DNA of 64,000 nt, taken from Vampirovibrio chlorellavorus. GTDB taxonomy: Bacteria > Cyanobacteriota > Vampirovibrionia > Vampirovibrionales > Vampirovibrionaceae. Location of the stretch: NCBI GenBank assembly GCA_003149345.1, contig QFWI01000016.1:124001-188000 (forward strand), written 5' to 3'. This document shows positions 62,680 to 64,000 of this stretch, piece after piece (position 1 is the stretch's first letter; each line of letters begins with the position of its first letter). The position numbers were made by a program, and so were the translations under genes. The notes beneath the pieces are model-generated. The model saw only the letters and a list, made by a program, of their open reading frames with translations, searched no databases and was not told where the DNA came from.

Positions 62680-63522
62680 CTACCGGGCCTGTACCACTGC
62701 GGTGGTCTGGTTCAGAAATTTGGCAGGGTTGCGATGCACACCATTAGCTATCACCTCAAAGTGCAGGTGGGGACCAGTAGAATGCCCGGTGTTACCCACT
62801 TTTGCGATCTGCTCGCCTTTGTTTACCGTTTGGCCAATACGCACCAGCAATTTGGAGCAGTGCGCGTAATGGGTCTGGAATCCATGCCCGTGGTCAACGG
62901 CCACAAAGTACCCATAGCCTTGCTTCCATCCGCTGTAAACCACCTTACCGGCCTCTGCGGATAGAATAGGCGTTCCCACGGGGGCTGCCAGGTCAATCCC
63001 TTGATGGGGGCGTCCCCACCGAAAACCGAAGGGAGAGGTAACCAATGCGTTTTGAACGGGCTTTAAGAGCTTTAAAAAGGGTTTTTTAGTGATGGGCGAA
63101 GTGATTTTTAAGTTTTTCAGTGCCGGGCCATCGTCCAGATTGGGGGTCACCATGCCGTCTTCATCCGTGAAGCCGGAGGTGGTCGCCATCCAGGGTTCAT
63201 CCAATACATCCGCGTCGCTGGGGAGAACGGCCTTGGGCTCGTAAATCATGGCAGCCATGTAATTCTTAAGCTGTTCGGCGGTTTCTTCCCGGCTCACCGA
63301 AGCCTGTTCTTTTTGCAAAGCGGCGGCGGCTTCAAAGGCAACAAAAGAAGCCCGATCCAGGATTTCCCGGGCCTCACTGGCCATGGGCGCGTTCTGGGAT
63401 TGGGCATCTGTTTCCGGTTTGCTCATGTTGGCCAAAGCGCTACTCCCTGTCAGAAGCAGTGCGCTGAATGCCAATATACCCAAATTACGAGCGAATTTTA
63501 GATTATTCTGGTTATTTTTCAT
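62680..63522 (-). CDS. M23 family (LytM-type) peptidase, exported
   Basis: A 280-residue protein with a signal peptide (residues about 10-31, ending in SALA). The N-terminal domain (35-150) is helical and unlike known domains. The M23 core shows HQGIDLAAPVGTPI, HGHGFQTHYAHC and STGPHLHFEV, so all catalytic residues are present. It may cleave cell-wall peptides or, if it is inactive in the cell, activate an amidase. ATG at 63522; an upstream in-frame ATG 18 codons earlier is less likely because the signal would be internal. Confidence 0.92.
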   Translation of the reverse strand: MKNNQNNLKFARNLGILAFSALLLTGSSALANMSKPETDAQSQNAPMASEAREILDRASFVAFEAAAALQKEQASVSREETAEQLKNYMAAMIYEPKAVLPSDADVLDEPWMATTSGFTDEDGMVTPNLDDGPALKNLKITSPITKKPFLKLLKPVQNALVTSPFGFRWGRPHQGIDLAAPVGTPILSAEAGKVVYSGWKQGYGYFVAVDHGHGFQTHYAHCSKLLVRIGQTVNKGEQIAKVGNTGHSTGPHLHFEVIANGVHRNPAKFLNQTTAVVQAR

Positions 63523-63808
63523 TAGTCTCAAACTCTTTGGGCACCCTGTCGGTGCTTGAACGACGCGGTTCCACAATACTGTTAAGCCGGACGGTCATTA
63601 AACTTTTGCTTCATCAACATAACGACTGAAACTATGCGAGGGATGCTAACAAAAATCGATGGCTGAGGCAATCTAAAAAGACAATCAATATCTTTCACTA
63701 TTGAAATTATTCGCGGTCAAAGTAAGTGCTACTCTGCCGTCTACGGATCGGAGTATAGTGTAAAAAATACTCTTTAAATGGGCGTTTTTTCTTTTATATT
63801 TTATTTAA

Positions 63809-64000
<192 letters not shown>

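Overview
The window looks like ordinary chromosome from a Gram-negative-type bacterium with a mixed base composition (about half G+C by eye). The best guess is a non-photosynthetic relative of Cyanobacteria (Vampirovibrionia/Melainabacteria). The pointers are a DUF3326-family protein (otherwise known to me mainly from cyanobacteria and plastid-bearing eukaryotes) placed behind tilS-hpt, a TGD1/MlaE-type lipid permease, LEXXLFG-type N-terminal repeats, outer-envelope genes (family 9 glycosyltransferase, MlaE) and type IV pilus genes. The taxon is an inference; no 16S rRNA gene is present.

Layout. 0-10 kb: two-domain M16 protease, XRE-type regulator, lipoate-ligase-like protein, a GAF/HD-GYP-like protein with lost catalytic residues, an ABC-2 exporter pair and an alpha/beta hydrolase. 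10-23 kb: TPR protein, tilS-hpt-DUF3326, HtrA protease, a cupin-nadE pair, M23 peptidase, a polytopic membrane protein and a methyltransferase with a Cys-rich N-terminus. 23-30 kb is the most accessory-looking stretch: a 5' tRNA-Ser fragment, a CT-rich tract, a hairpin-ended repeat, an orphan N6-adenine DNA methyltransferase, an AT-hook protein, the rpsF-ssb-rpsR operon, a matrixin-like protein and a second copy of the repeat. 30-41 kb: pckA, a mini flagellar-rod protein, small unknown genes, bioB followed by an unknown protein with eukaryote-like PP1-docking motifs, tRNA-Lys, purA, tRNA-Ser and two tandem zinc dehydrogenases. 41-47.6 kb: yceD-rpmF-plsX-fabH-fabD-fabG-acpP-fabF, the core of type II fatty-acid synthesis. 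47.7-64 kb: methyltransferase, mlaE, ilvE, gpmI, comEC, dnaK, prmC, pilB-pilC, a glycosyltransferase, a J-domain membrane protein, an M23 peptidase and the start of pdxJ.

Most genes are central metabolism, translation, envelope biogenesis and type IV pilus/DNA uptake. No CRISPR array, integrase, transposase or rRNA was seen. The most interesting signals are: (1) two copies of a roughly 145-bp repeat with long inverted ends, whose outer arm sequences differ between copies while staying complementary within each copy, both sitting between convergent genes; (2) a bacterial protein carrying both a SILK and an RVxF motif, as in eukaryotic protein phosphatase 1 partners; (3) several families in which hallmark catalytic residues have been replaced (HD-GYP, matrixin, ComEC C-terminal domain).
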